A stretch of 64,000 nt of DNA from Afipia massiliensis (GTDB taxonomy: Bacteria; Pseudomonadota; Alphaproteobacteria; Rhizobiales; Xanthobacteraceae): the NCBI RefSeq assembly GCF_014203115.1, contig NZ_JACHIJ010000007.1, forward strand, positions 62,001 through 126,000, given 5' to 3'. The position numbers and the translations under genes are program-made. Position 1 is the first letter of the stretch. Every line of letters begins with the position of its first letter. Under the pieces are notes generated by a model. The model searched no databases. It worked only from the letters and a program-made list of their open reading frames with translations, and was not told the origin of the DNA. This document shows positions 33,770 to 48,556 of this stretch, in pieces.

Positions 33770-33923
33770 GGGTACCACGCATTGGCGCGCGTTTCGTCTA
33801 ACCCGTTCCCGGCTACGCGCTTCTCGTCATGGCCGGGCTTGTCCCGGCCATCCACGCCTCTCTTAAGATAGCGCAGCGAAGTCGTGGATCACCGGGTCAA
33901 GCCCGGTGATGACGATTGAGGGT
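33770..33923 (+). repeat. Long direct repeat, right copy
   Basis: This starts 26 bp after the reverse-transcriptase stop and matches 31088-31284: CGCGTTTCGTCTAACCCGTT, TTCTCGTCATGGCCGGGCTT, GTCGTGGATCACCGGGTCA and CCCGGTGATGACGATTG. Confidence 0.65.
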
Positions 33924-33975
33924 GGGGCGCGTTCAGTGGCTCGCCGCGCCCAGCAATGGTGAGGACGAACGATCA

Positions 33976-34062
33976 ACGTCATTGCGAGGAGCGGAGCGAC
34001 GAAGCAATCCAGTCCTTCTGGGAGAGTGGATTGCTTCGCTTCGCTCGCAATGACGAGTGGCT
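33976..34062. repeat. Type C palindromic repeat
   Basis: GTCATTGCGAGGAGCGGAGC, GACGAAGCAATCCAG and the mirrored TGGATTGCTTCGCTTCGCTC, GCAATGAC form a long imperfect stem with a short loop. This is a palindrome class often found dispersed in rhizobial genomes. It lies between the retron and galU. Confidence 0.7.
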
Positions 34063-34150
34063 TAATCAGGCCGCTTTACTCGCAATGACGTGTGACGTTA
34101 GCGCGGCAGCTTTGGTCGCAATGACGGGATCGAAGGATCGCCGCTCGCGC

Positions 34151-35023
34151 TCAAATATACTTCTTCATCTCCATGAGCAGATCGCTGCGCAGGTCTTCGC
34201 GGTCCATCGCATACGCGATGTTCGCGGCGAGGAAACCCGACTTCGAGCCGCAGTCGTAGCTCTTGCCCTTGAACTTGAAGCCGTAGAACGGCTGTGACTT
34301 GGCAAGGCCGAGCATCGCGTCGGTGAGCTGGATTTCGCCGCCCGCGCCCTTCGGCTGGGTCTCCAGCACGTTGAAGATTTCCGGCTGCAAAATGTAACGC
34401 CCGGTGATCGAGAGGTTCGAGGGTGCTGATTCCTTCTTCGGCTTCTCGACCATGCCGTTGAGTTCGAACATGTCGCCCTTGGGCGCTCCGACGCCGACCA
34501 CGCCGTACATGTGGACCTGATCCATCGGCACTTCTTCCACCGCGATGATGTTGGCCTTGTCGGCGCCCGCCGCGTTGGCGGCGTCGATCATCTGCTTCAG
34601 GCCGCTCGGCTTGTTTTTCACCAGCACGTCCGGCAGCAGCACCGCGAACGGCTCGTTGCCGATGATGTCGCGCGCGCACCACACCGCATGGCCGAGGCCG
34701 AGCGGCGCCTGCTGGCGCGTGAACGAGGTCGCGCCGGCTTCCGGCTGGTCGCGCTCCAGGATGTCCATTTCCTTCAGCTTGTTGCGCTCGCGCAGCGTGT
34801 CCTCAAGCTCATAGGGCCGGTCGAAATGGTCTTCGATCACGCCCTTGTTGCGGCCCGTGACGAACACGAGATGCTCGATGCCGGCTTCCAGCGCTTCGTC
34901 CACCACATGCTGGATCAGCGGGCGGTCGACCACGGTGAGCATTTCCTTCGGCATGGCCTTGGTGGCCGGGAGAAAGCGGGTGCCAAGACCGGCGACGGGA
35001 AACACAGCTTTACGGATTTTCAT
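34151..35023 (-). CDS. galU: UTP-glucose-1-phosphate uridylyltransferase GalU
   Basis: GalU makes UDP-glucose from UTP and glucose-1-phosphate for polysaccharide and envelope synthesis. The 290-aa protein has KAVFPVAGLGTRFLPATKAM at the start, KEML with the catalytic lysine region, ADKANIIAVEEVPMDQVHMY and the C-terminal LGLAKSQPFYGFKFKGKSYD. Length is typical of bacterial GalU. AAAGAG precedes the ATG. It is a single gene bordering the accessory zone. Confidence 0.96.
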   Translation of the reverse strand: MKIRKAVFPVAGLGTRFLPATKAMPKEMLTVVDRPLIQHVVDEALEAGIEHLVFVTGRNKGVIEDHFDRPYELEDTLRERNKLKEMDILERDQPEAGATSFTRQQAPLGLGHAVWCARDIIGNEPFAVLLPDVLVKNKPSGLKQMIDAANAAGADKANIIAVEEVPMDQVHMYGVVGVGAPKGDMFELNGMVEKPKKESAPSNLSITGRYILQPEIFNVLETQPKGAGGEIQLTDAMLGLAKSQPFYGFKFKGKSYDCGSKSGFLAANIAYAMDREDLRSDLLMEMKKYI

Positions 35024-35342
35024 GAGGCTCTTTGCAGGCTGAGGGAACGTTGAGGGGTGTTAGCAGGTTTTATCGGGCTGAAAAACGGCGGGACGGGCCA
35101 GGAACAGGCATGAGTTCCGTAAAGGTTATCGGATGAACGGCACCTGAGTGCCGTGTGGATTTTTTGAGGCGGGCCTTCGCCGGTTACCCCTCGCGAGCAA
35201 AGCGAGCAGGTGAGGAGCGCTTTGCAGGGAATGACATACCGCTGCGCCACTTCGCCGCCGGAAAATGTTGCGTTGTTAATCGGGTGGAAACCCTGTCCGG
35301 GCCTCCTGTATCCGGGATAGTCTTGAGCGGGTGTGGAGACCA
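35024..35342. other. 319-bp gap between divergent galU and a lytic transglycosylase gene
   Basis: No gene or RNA was recognised. The region must hold the promoters of both divergent genes. A short imperfect hairpin CTCGCGAGCAAAGCGAG at about 35189-35205 is the only visible structure. Confidence 0.35.
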
Positions 35343-36773
35343 ATGACACGGATCGATCGTGAACAAAGCGCGTGGCTGATGGTCGCGGGCGCGGCGCTGA
35401 CTGTGTCGGTGGTCGCGGTGGTCTCGCTGATGGCCGGTCCGGCCCATGGTCAGACCGCCTCGGGCCGCGGCGGCTTGGTCCAGCCGCGCGGTGACATCAC
35501 CGGCTCGATCCAGCAGCAGCCACAGGCTCCGCGTCAGATGCGGCCCGCGCCGCGCCGCATGGCGCAGGCGGCCCCGCCGAAGGAATGGAGCGGCGAAGAC
35601 GGCGCGTCCGGTCATCCTTTGATGACGGCGGATGCGATCCGCCGCTCGGCCGCGAATTTCGACCGCTGCGTTGCCGGCTTCTGGCCGGAGGCTCATCGGC
35701 GCGGCGTCTCGCAGGCGAGCTTCCAGCGCTTCACCGCGGATCTGTCGCCGGACCTGCGCATCATGGACCTGATGGACTCGCAGCCTGAATTCACCAAGGC
35801 GGTGTGGGACTATCTCGATATTCTCGTCACCGATGCGCGGCTCGCGCGCGGCCGCGAGGTGCTGGCGCAACACGCGGCGACCTTCGCCGCGGTTGAGAAA
35901 GCCTACGGCGTCGACCGTTACATTATTGCTGCGATCTGGGGCATCGAGTCGAACTACTCGACGCAGGGCGGCGACCGCAGCGTGCTGAACTCGACCGCGA
36001 CGCTGGCCTGCATCGGCCGCCGTCAGGGCTACTTCAAGGACGAGTTTCTGGCGGCGCTTGAAATCCTGCATCACGGCGATCTGACGCCGCAGCAGCTGCG
36101 CGGCTCATGGGCCGGTGCATTCGGCGCGACTCAGTTCATGCCGACCGCGTTCAAGCGGTTCGCGGTGGACTTCGACCGTGACGGCAAGCGCAACGTGGTC
36201 GATGACGTGCCGGACATCATCGCGTCCACGGCGGCGAAGTTCAAAAAGGACAACTGGCAGCAGGGGCAGACCTGGGGCTATGAGGTCGAGGTGCCGCAGG
36301 GCTTCAACTATCTCCATGCCGACCGCGCCAAGAGCTACACCATCGGGCAGTGGGAGCAGCTCGGCGTCCGGCGCGCCGGCGGCAAGCCGTTTCCGCGCAA
36401 CAGCGACAAGGCGTTCCTGCTGGCGCCTGCCGGTGCGGACGGACCGGGTTTCCTGATGCTCGGAAACTTCCGCTCCATCATGCGCTACAATCCGTCGGAG
36501 GCTTACGCGCTCGCCATTGGGCATTTCGCCGACCGGCTGCGCGGCGGCGGGCCGTTCCTGCAGGAATGGCCGCGGCAGGAGCGGGTGCTGTCGCGCACCG
36601 AGCGGCTCGAACTGCAGCAGCTTTTGGCGCAGCGCGGGTTCTATCGCGGCGAGCCGGACGGGAACCTCGGCGGCGAGACCCGTAATGCCCTGCGCAGCTT
36701 CCAGGCCTCGATCGGGGCGCCCGCCGATGGGTTCGCTTCGTCCGGCGTGCTGGACCGGCTGCGCCGGCGGTAA
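35343..36773 (+). CDS. Lytic murein transglycosylase, MltB family, with C-terminal peptidoglycan-binding domain
   Basis: This 476-aa exported enzyme cleaves peptidoglycan glycan strands. It has a signal-like helix (LMVAGAALTVSVVAVVSLMA), a Pro/Gln-rich linker, the MltB core with RYIIAAIWGIESNYSTQGG (catalytic Glu), SWAGAFGATQFMPTAFKRFA and FDRDGKRNVVDDVPD, and a C-terminal PG_binding_1 domain (about 410-476, LQQLLAQRGFYRGEPDGNLG). ATG 35343 is used; a GTG four codons earlier is in frame. The shorter paralogue at 16811 lacks the binding domain. Confidence 0.92.
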   Translation: MTRIDREQSAWLMVAGAALTVSVVAVVSLMAGPAHGQTASGRGGLVQPRGDITGSIQQQPQAPRQMRPAPRRMAQAAPPKEWSGEDGASGHPLMTADAIRRSAANFDRCVAGFWPEAHRRGVSQASFQRFTADLSPDLRIMDLMDSQPEFTKAVWDYLDILVTDARLARGREVLAQHAATFAAVEKAYGVDRYIIAAIWGIESNYSTQGGDRSVLNSTATLACIGRRQGYFKDEFLAALEILHHGDLTPQQLRGSWAGAFGATQFMPTAFKRFAVDFDRDGKRNVVDDVPDIIASTAAKFKKDNWQQGQTWGYEVEVPQGFNYLHADRAKSYTIGQWEQLGVRRAGGKPFPRNSDKAFLLAPAGADGPGFLMLGNFRSIMRYNPSEAYALAIGHFADRLRGGGPFLQEWPRQERVLSRTERLELQQLLAQRGFYRGEPDGNLGGETRNALRSFQASIGAPADGFASSGVLDRLRRR

Positions 36774-36973
36774 AACCGGTGACTTAAGAAGGGGTTCCGG
36801 GCTCATCCGGCCGGGCTGGACACCTTCAAGTTGACATTTTCCGGGCGCACTTGACGGATGCGGCCGGACCCCGGTTTATGGGCCCATTATTCGGAGTTTT
36901 TGGCCGAAGTCTTGGGGCGGATGATTTGCGTCCCGCATGCAAACCGTGGCCACCGGGCGAGCGACCAAGATCC

Positions 36974-38635
36974 ATGTCGAACAGGCCGAAACCGAAATCT
37001 TTCCTGAGCGTGTTCACCGAACGCGGACCACTCGCGGTCCTTGCGGTCGCGGGCATGATGCTGTTCGGGATCGTGGCGCCGGCGTCGGCGCAGTTCTTCG
37101 ACTTCGGTTTCGGCCGTCCGCAGCGGCCCGCGCCACCTCCGCAGCGCGGCGGCGGTTTCTTCTCGCCGTTCACGGACAACTTCGGTCCGCCACAGGCGCC
37201 GCGACCGGTGGATTCCTCGCGTGCGCCGGCGGCCGCCAAGCGCGACGCCCCCGCCGACCGCAATGTGCTGGTGCTCGGCGACGCGATGGCCGACTGGCTT
37301 GCCTACGGCCTCGAAGATGCGCTGTCGGAAACGCCGGATCTCGGCGTGATCCGCAAGCACAAGACCGTGTCGGGTCTTTTGAAGTATCAGCCCAAGGGCG
37401 ATCCGGCGGACTGGGCCGCGGCCGCGAAGGGCATTCTCGCCACCGAGAAGCCCGACGTTATCGTGGTGATGCTCGGCCTGCACGACCGGCTTCCGATCCG
37501 CGAACCCGTGGTCGAAAAGAAAGCCGATGCCAAGCCGGGCGAGAAGCCCGGTGACAAGGCCGACAATAAGAAGAACGCCAAGAAGGATTCGCGCGCCAAG
37601 CCAAACGAGCCGGATACTGCGGCGAAGCCGGGCGACAAGCCGGCCGATACCAGCGCCGAGAACAAGAGCGCTGACAGCAAGCCTGCGGAAGCGGATGCTG
37701 CTGCGGACGACGACGATCAGCCACAAATCATGGCACCAGACAAAGCGCAGCGCTCCGGCGGCATGCACGATTTCCGCGAGGAGCGCTGGGTCGAGCTGTA
37801 CGCGAAGAAGATCGAGGAGATGATCGCGGTCCTGAAGTCCAAAGGCGTGCCAGTGCTCTGGGTCGGTCTGCCTGCGGTGCGCGGCGCCAAGGCCACGTCG
37901 GACATGCTGTTCCTCGATGCGCTGTATCGCGATGGCGCCGGCAAGGCGGGCATCACCTATGTCGATGTATGGGACGGCTTCGTCGATGACGCCGGACGCT
38001 TCGCGCAGCAGGGCCCGGATTTTGAGGGCCAGATCCGCCGCCTGCGTTCAAGCGACGGCGTGTTCTTCACCAAGGCCGGCGCGCGCAAGCTCGCGCACTA
38101 CACCGAGCGTGAAATCCGCCGCGTGCTCGCAGCCCATACCGGACCGCTGGCCGTACCGAGTGAAACCTTCGCGCCCGATTCCAACATCCGTCCGGGCGAA
38201 GCAGGTCCGCGTCCGCTGATGGGACCGGTGATGCCGCTGGTGGCGTCGCAGGTCGGCACCGATGAACTGCTCGGCGGTGTCGGCACGCGGCCTGCATCGG
38301 TCGATGCGCTTGCCGCGCGCACGCTGGTGAAGGGTGAGCCGCTCGCCGCGCCCGCCGGCCGCGCCGATGATTTCGCTTGGCCGCGCCGCGAAGTCGGCGC
38401 GCTGAGCGCTCCGCCCAGCGATCCGGTGGTGGCTGCTGCGCCGTCCGACGGGACCGCCGTGCCGCCGAAGCCGAAGCCGAAGAAGCAGCAAGTCGTCGTC
38501 CAGGGACTGTTCAATCCCTCCGCGCCGCCCCAGCAGCAGCGTCAGCGCGCCGGTCCCGGCCCGCGTGACGGATACCAGCGGCCGCCGGGCTTTTTTGGGC
38601 AGTCGCCGTTCTCGGGCCTTTTCTCGCGCTGGTAA
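36974..38635 (+). CDS. DUF459 (SGNH-fold) exported protein with all three catalytic blocks altered
   Basis: This 553-aa protein has a hydrophobic export helix (ERGPLAVLAVAGMMLFGIV), a Pro-rich segment, then a DUF459 SGNH-like domain interrupted by a Lys/Ala/Asp-rich insert (about 175-255). The residues that build the hydrolase site are changed: block I reads VLGDAMADW (Ala instead of Ser), block III reads GLHDR (His instead of Asn) and block V reads DGVFFTKAG (Phe instead of His). It therefore looks like a non-catalytic binding protein. The C-terminal 150 residues are low-complexity. It starts at ATG 36974; a longer in-frame reading has no support. Confidence 0.85.
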   Translation: MSNRPKPKSFLSVFTERGPLAVLAVAGMMLFGIVAPASAQFFDFGFGRPQRPAPPPQRGGGFFSPFTDNFGPPQAPRPVDSSRAPAAAKRDAPADRNVLVLGDAMADWLAYGLEDALSETPDLGVIRKHKTVSGLLKYQPKGDPADWAAAAKGILATEKPDVIVVMLGLHDRLPIREPVVEKKADAKPGEKPGDKADNKKNAKKDSRAKPNEPDTAAKPGDKPADTSAENKSADSKPAEADAAADDDDQPQIMAPDKAQRSGGMHDFREERWVELYAKKIEEMIAVLKSKGVPVLWVGLPAVRGAKATSDMLFLDALYRDGAGKAGITYVDVWDGFVDDAGRFAQQGPDFEGQIRRLRSSDGVFFTKAGARKLAHYTEREIRRVLAAHTGPLAVPSETFAPDSNIRPGEAGPRPLMGPVMPLVASQVGTDELLGGVGTRPASVDALAARTLVKGEPLAAPAGRADDFAWPRREVGALSAPPSDPVVAAAPSDGTAVPPKPKPKKQQVVVQGLFNPSAPPQQQRQRAGPGPRDGYQRPPGFFGQSPFSGLFSRW

Positions 38636-38722
38636 CCAGCGCCATCACCGCGTCTGGATCGCCTCAATTCGATGCAGTAGGGTCCGCGCGGCTGCTCCAG
38701 AAATATCCGTCAGGTCGAGATC

Positions 38723-40774
38723 GTGAACAGAAAACAACGCCGGGCTGAAGAAAAGACCGGCAAGGCCGCTGCTCGGCCGTCAGGTCTCCTCGAAGAAACC
38801 CTGTTCCGGCAGGCCATGGCGCATCATCAGGCCGGACGGCTGCGCGATGCCGAGGCGAACTATCGCGATGTGCTGGCCGCCAATCCGCGCCACACCGGCG
38901 CGCTCAGTTATCTCGGTCTGCTCGCGCATCAGGCGGGTCACAGCGACGCGGCGATCGATCTGCTGCGCAAGGCGATTGCATCGGACAAGCGTAATCCCGA
39001 ACCGCATTACAATCTGGCGCGCATCCTGTCCGACTGCGGACGCGACGACGACGCCATCATGCACAACCGCAAGGCGCTGGAGATCGATCCGGACTTTCCG
39101 GGCGCGCACAACAATCTCGGCGCGTTGCTGCTGCTGCACGGCCGACCCGCCGAGGCTTTCGCTGCTGCGATCGCAGGATTGCGGACGGACGACGCTGCCG
39201 GTCTCAAGTCGACATTCGTGATGGCGCTCCGCTCGCTCGATCCGGCGGCCATCAAGCTCGATCCGAATGTCATCCAGCTTCTGGTGCGCGCCTTGCGCGA
39301 GCCGTGGTGCCGTCCGCGCGATCTGGCGGCGGCGGCAGGCACGATCCTGCTGCGCACGCCGGCGATGGCGCGCTGCGTCGAGCGGGCATCGCAGGCAGGC
39401 CGGGTCCCGCTGAACGAAATGTTCAGCCCGGCCGATCTGGCAGCGCTCGGCAGCGATGGCCTGCTTGAGGCGTTGTTGAGCGCATCGCCGGTTACGACCG
39501 TCGCGGTCGAACGGGCTTTGACGGCGGTGCGCCGCGCGGCGCTGAACGACATCGCGACCGGTGCGCTTGAGTCCGATGAAGCGTGGCTGCCGCTGGTGGC
39601 GGCGCTCGGACAACAGGGCTTTATCAACGAATACGTTGTCGACGTCACCGAAGACGAGACTGCTCAGCTTGGCCGGCTTCGCGATGACGTCGCCGAGGCT
39701 ATCGCGCGGAACGAACCTGTCGCGCCGATTAAAGTTGCGATCCTTGCAAGCTACCTGCCGCTGCACTCTCTTGCCGGAGCGGACAAACTCGCTGCGCAGT
39801 CATGGCCCGGCGCGATGGCCGCGCTTGTTGCGCAGCAGATCGTCGATCATCGCCAGGAACTGGCGATCCGCCCCGCGATCGAGCGGCTGACCGCGATCGA
39901 AGATGACGTCTCGGAAAAGGTGCGCGCGCAATACGAGGAAAACCCCTATCCGCGCTGGAGCAGGGTCTTCGCCGAGACGCAGGCGCTGCCGATCGATGCC
40001 TATATCGGGATGCGGTTTCCCGGCGCACCGTACAAGCCGCTCGGTGACCGCGCGCCCGATGTTCTGGTCGCGGGATGCGGCACCGGACAGCATGCGATCC
40101 AGCGTGCGCAGCAACTGAAGTCAGCCAAGGTGCTGGCGATCGATCTCAGCCTCAGCAGCCTCAGCTACGCAATCAGGAAAACGAAAGAACTGGGGCTGAC
40201 CAACCTGCACTATGCGCAGGCGGACATTCTGGCGCTTGACGGCGACAAGACGTTCGATGTCATCGACTCGAGCGGCGTGCTGCATCATCTGAAGGAGCCG
40301 CTGACGGGATGGCGCAGGCTCGCCGGTCTGCTGCGCCCAGGCGGACTAATGCATATCGGGCTCTACAGTTCGACGGCGCGGCGCGACATCAACACCGCGC
40401 GTGCCTATCTCGCGCAGCAGGGACGAGGCTTTTCAGTTCCGGAGGTGCGACGGTTGCGGGCGGAGTTTGCCGCCCGCGCGCCGGGCGATGAGTTGCACAA
40501 CATCACGCAGTTCAGCGACTTCTTCAGCATGAGCGAATGCCGCGACTTGCTGTTTCACGTTCAGGAGCATCAGTTCTCGATTCCGCAGATCGCCGATTTT
40601 CTGGGCGAAAGCGGCTTTACATTCCTCGGATTTGAAGCCCCGGCGCGGACAGGTTACTTGCGTCGTTTCCCCGGCGACAGGACGGCGACTAATCTTGCCA
40701 ACTGGGCGGCATTTGAGGCCGAGAATCCCTCAACCTTCGCGCAGATGTACCAGTTCTGGATTCAGAAGAACTGA
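38723..40774 (+). CDS. TPR-repeat methyltransferase (large fused protein)
   Basis: This 683-aa protein starts at GTG 38723 (MNRKQRRAEEKTGKAA). TPR repeats lie at about 30-150 (AMAHHQAGRLRDAEANYRDV, RNPEPHYNLARILSDCGRDD, PGAHNNLGALLLLHGRPAEA). The middle is a helical region without recognised domain, and the C-terminal half is a class I SAM methyltransferase: VLVAGCGTGQHAIQRAQQ (motif I, about 452), KVLAIDLSLSSLSYA, FDVIDSSGVLHHLKEP. The target is unknown; TPRs suggest a protein substrate or partner. It is monocistronic. Confidence 0.9.
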   Translation: MNRKQRRAEEKTGKAAARPSGLLEETLFRQAMAHHQAGRLRDAEANYRDVLAANPRHTGALSYLGLLAHQAGHSDAAIDLLRKAIASDKRNPEPHYNLARILSDCGRDDDAIMHNRKALEIDPDFPGAHNNLGALLLLHGRPAEAFAAAIAGLRTDDAAGLKSTFVMALRSLDPAAIKLDPNVIQLLVRALREPWCRPRDLAAAAGTILLRTPAMARCVERASQAGRVPLNEMFSPADLAALGSDGLLEALLSASPVTTVAVERALTAVRRAALNDIATGALESDEAWLPLVAALGQQGFINEYVVDVTEDETAQLGRLRDDVAEAIARNEPVAPIKVAILASYLPLHSLAGADKLAAQSWPGAMAALVAQQIVDHRQELAIRPAIERLTAIEDDVSEKVRAQYEENPYPRWSRVFAETQALPIDAYIGMRFPGAPYKPLGDRAPDVLVAGCGTGQHAIQRAQQLKSAKVLAIDLSLSSLSYAIRKTKELGLTNLHYAQADILALDGDKTFDVIDSSGVLHHLKEPLTGWRRLAGLLRPGGLMHIGLYSSTARRDINTARAYLAQQGRGFSVPEVRRLRAEFAARAPGDELHNITQFSDFFSMSECRDLLFHVQEHQFSIPQIADFLGESGFTFLGFEAPARTGYLRRFPGDRTATNLANWAAFEAENPSTFAQMYQFWIQKN

Positions 40775-40794
40775 TTTCAGTTGCTCTCTCCGCT

Positions 40795-40858
40795 CATGCC
40801 CGCGCAAGCGGGAATCAAGATACTCAGAAGAGTGGGTCCCCGCTTCCGTGGGGAGGAA
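40795..40858. repeat. Type A-like palindromic repeat
   Basis: CATGCCCGCGCAAGCGGG and GTGGGTCCCCGCTTCCGTGGGGAGGA resemble the type A palindromes at 4416 and 17658 with decayed stems. Confidence 0.5.
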
Positions 40859-40983
40859 CGGAATTAAACGCTGCTCAGTTCCAGTTGCAGTTCCCTTCAA
40901 GAAATCTACGCAGTTCCTTCGGTTGGTTCGGAACACCCCAAGCCTTGAGCCGTTGGTCACCCTCTCAACGGATGGAGGATGAC

Positions 40984-41370
40984 ATGAAGATTCGTAAGGC
41001 AATGGCAGTTGCGGTGATCGCCCTGACGCCGGGCATTGCGCTTGCGCAGAGCGCCACGGTGGAAGGCGCGCGCGACGGCGCAGCCACGGGTCATGCCATC
41101 GGCGGTCCTGTTGGCGGAGCGGTCGGTGGCACGGTTGGTGCCGCGGTCGGCACCGCCATCGATATTCCGGCGGCTGTGATTTCCTCGGTCACCGGTTTGC
41201 CGGGGCCTTCGGTTGTGGTGAAGGAGCGCGTGGTAGTCGGTGAGCCGCTGCCGGATTACGTCGAGTTGCGCCCGGTGCCAAGTCACGTCGAATATCACTA
41301 TGCGGTCGTGAACGACCGTCGTGTGATCGTCGAGCCGCGGACGCGCCGCGTCATTCGCGTCATCGAGTAA
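40984..41370 (+). CDS. Exported DUF1236-like protein with a glycine-zipper
   Basis: This 128-aa protein has a signal peptide (MKIRKAMAVAVIALTPGIAL), a glycine-zipper stretch (GGPVGGAVGGTVGAAVGTAI) and a C-terminal DUF1236-like segment (YVELRPVPSHVEYHYAVVND, EPRTRRVIRVIE). Proteins of this type are common in Bradyrhizobium-like bacteria and are thought to be envelope components. GGAGGA precedes the ATG. A terminator follows. Confidence 0.8.
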   Translation: MKIRKAMAVAVIALTPGIALAQSATVEGARDGAATGHAIGGPVGGAVGGTVGAAVGTAIDIPAAVISSVTGLPGPSVVVKERVVVGEPLPDYVELRPVPSHVEYHYAVVNDRRVIVEPRTRRVIRVIE

Positions 41371-41405
41371 CGGTGTGCTGAGCAGCAGCACTGGATAATG
41401 CGACG

Positions 41406-41436
41406 AAAAGGCCCCGTCACCGGACGGGGCCTTTTT
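41406..41436. terminator. Bidirectional rho-independent terminator
   Basis: GGCCCCGTC (41410-41418) and GACGGGGCC (41423-41431) make a 9-bp stem with a 4-nt loop, flanked by AAAA and TTTTT. It serves both the exported protein gene (plus) and ynfA (minus). Confidence 0.9.
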
Positions 41437-41450
41437 GTTTGCGATGCGGG

Positions 41451-41774
41451 TTAGACGGAGCGCAGGCCGAACAGGATGATCGCGGCTCCGGCCAGGCAGA
41501 GCGCTGCGCCTGAGACGTCCCACCGGTCGGGACGCACGCTTTCCACCGCCCACATCCACGCCAGCGAAGCGACAATGTAAACGCCGCCATAGGCGGCGAA
41601 CGCGCGTCCGGCGGCGTCGGTCGGCACGAGCGTGAGAAGGTACGCGAACAGCAGCAGCAATGCGGTGCCCGGAACGGTCCACGCGATGGATTTCCCGAGC
41701 CGGAGCCACGCCCAGAACGCAAAACAGCCCCCGATTTCGGCGAGGGCTGCTGCGATATAAATGAGGGCTGTCAT
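41451..41774 (-). CDS. ynfA: YnfA-family (UPF0060) small membrane protein
   Basis: This 107-aa four-helix inner-membrane protein matches the YnfA/UPF0060 family: [55 protein letters not shown] and the C-terminal hydrophobic helix. The family is related to small multidrug-resistance transporters. It ends at the bidirectional terminator and is 60 bp downstream of gltD on the same strand. Confidence 0.92.
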   Translation of the reverse strand: MTALIYIAAALAEIGGCFAFWAWLRLGKSIAWTVPGTALLLLFAYLLTLVPTDAAGRAFAAYGGVYIVASLAWMWAVESVRPDRWDVSGAALCLAGAAIILFGLRSV

Positions 41775-41834
41775 GAGGGCATGATCCCGAAAAGTGAAAA
41801 CCGGTTTTCGGACCAGATCATGCCCAAACAGACA

Positions 41835-43292
<1,458 letters not shown>

Positions 43293-43327
43293 TTACCCCG
43301 ACGCCTCTGAATGCTCGTCTATCAGTT

Positions 43328-43440
43328 TCTGTTCGTCATCCTGAGGTGCGCGCTCTTGCGCGCCTCGAAGGATGACCGGTTTTCATTCCCATCGCCCTTC
43401 GAGGCTCGCCGCAATGCGGCTCGCACCTCAGGGTGACGGG
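43328..43440. repeat. Type D palindromic repeat between gltB and gltD
   Basis: TTCGTCATCCTGAGGTGCGC, GCGCCTCGAAGGATGACCGG and the mirrored CCCTTCGAGGCTCGCC, GGCTCGCACCTCAGGGTGAC form overlapping stems. Located inside the glt operon, it may tune relative mRNA stability. Confidence 0.65.
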
Positions 43441-43448
43441 CGGCTAGA

Positions 43449-48167
<4,719 letters not shown>

Positions 48168-48556
48168 TCTCATCCTCACGCCTCTTTAGAGGCAGTCTAT
48201 TTTAACCCATTTTGGCCGCAGCTTCGGCGTTCGCGGTACCCTTGGGGAATCCCTGGGCCACCGCTCGCGCTGTCACGAGCCTCACTTTAGAAATTGCAGC
48301 TCGCGCGCGCCGTTTCCAGCTGCCGTGCGGCCTGCCTGCATTCCGGGCGCTGCAAACGCCATGCCGAACATACCCGGAAAATGGGACAGCAGTCCTGTCC
48401 TACCGCCGAGATTGCCAAACTTTTTCCTATCACACAAGCGCGTGAGAGTCCTCGCTACCATGCCGGACTTGCGCCCGGTCCGGAGGCCGCCCCGATTTCG
48501 GATTTGCAAACCAAAATCGGATACTTCTGGTCTTTTCGGACGCCAGAGCCTGATTC
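48168..48556. other. 389-bp gap between divergent gltB and a membrane-protein gene
   Basis: No gene or repeat was recognised. The sequence must hold the gltB promoter and that of the membrane-protein gene. I could not assign boxes with confidence. Confidence 0.4.
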
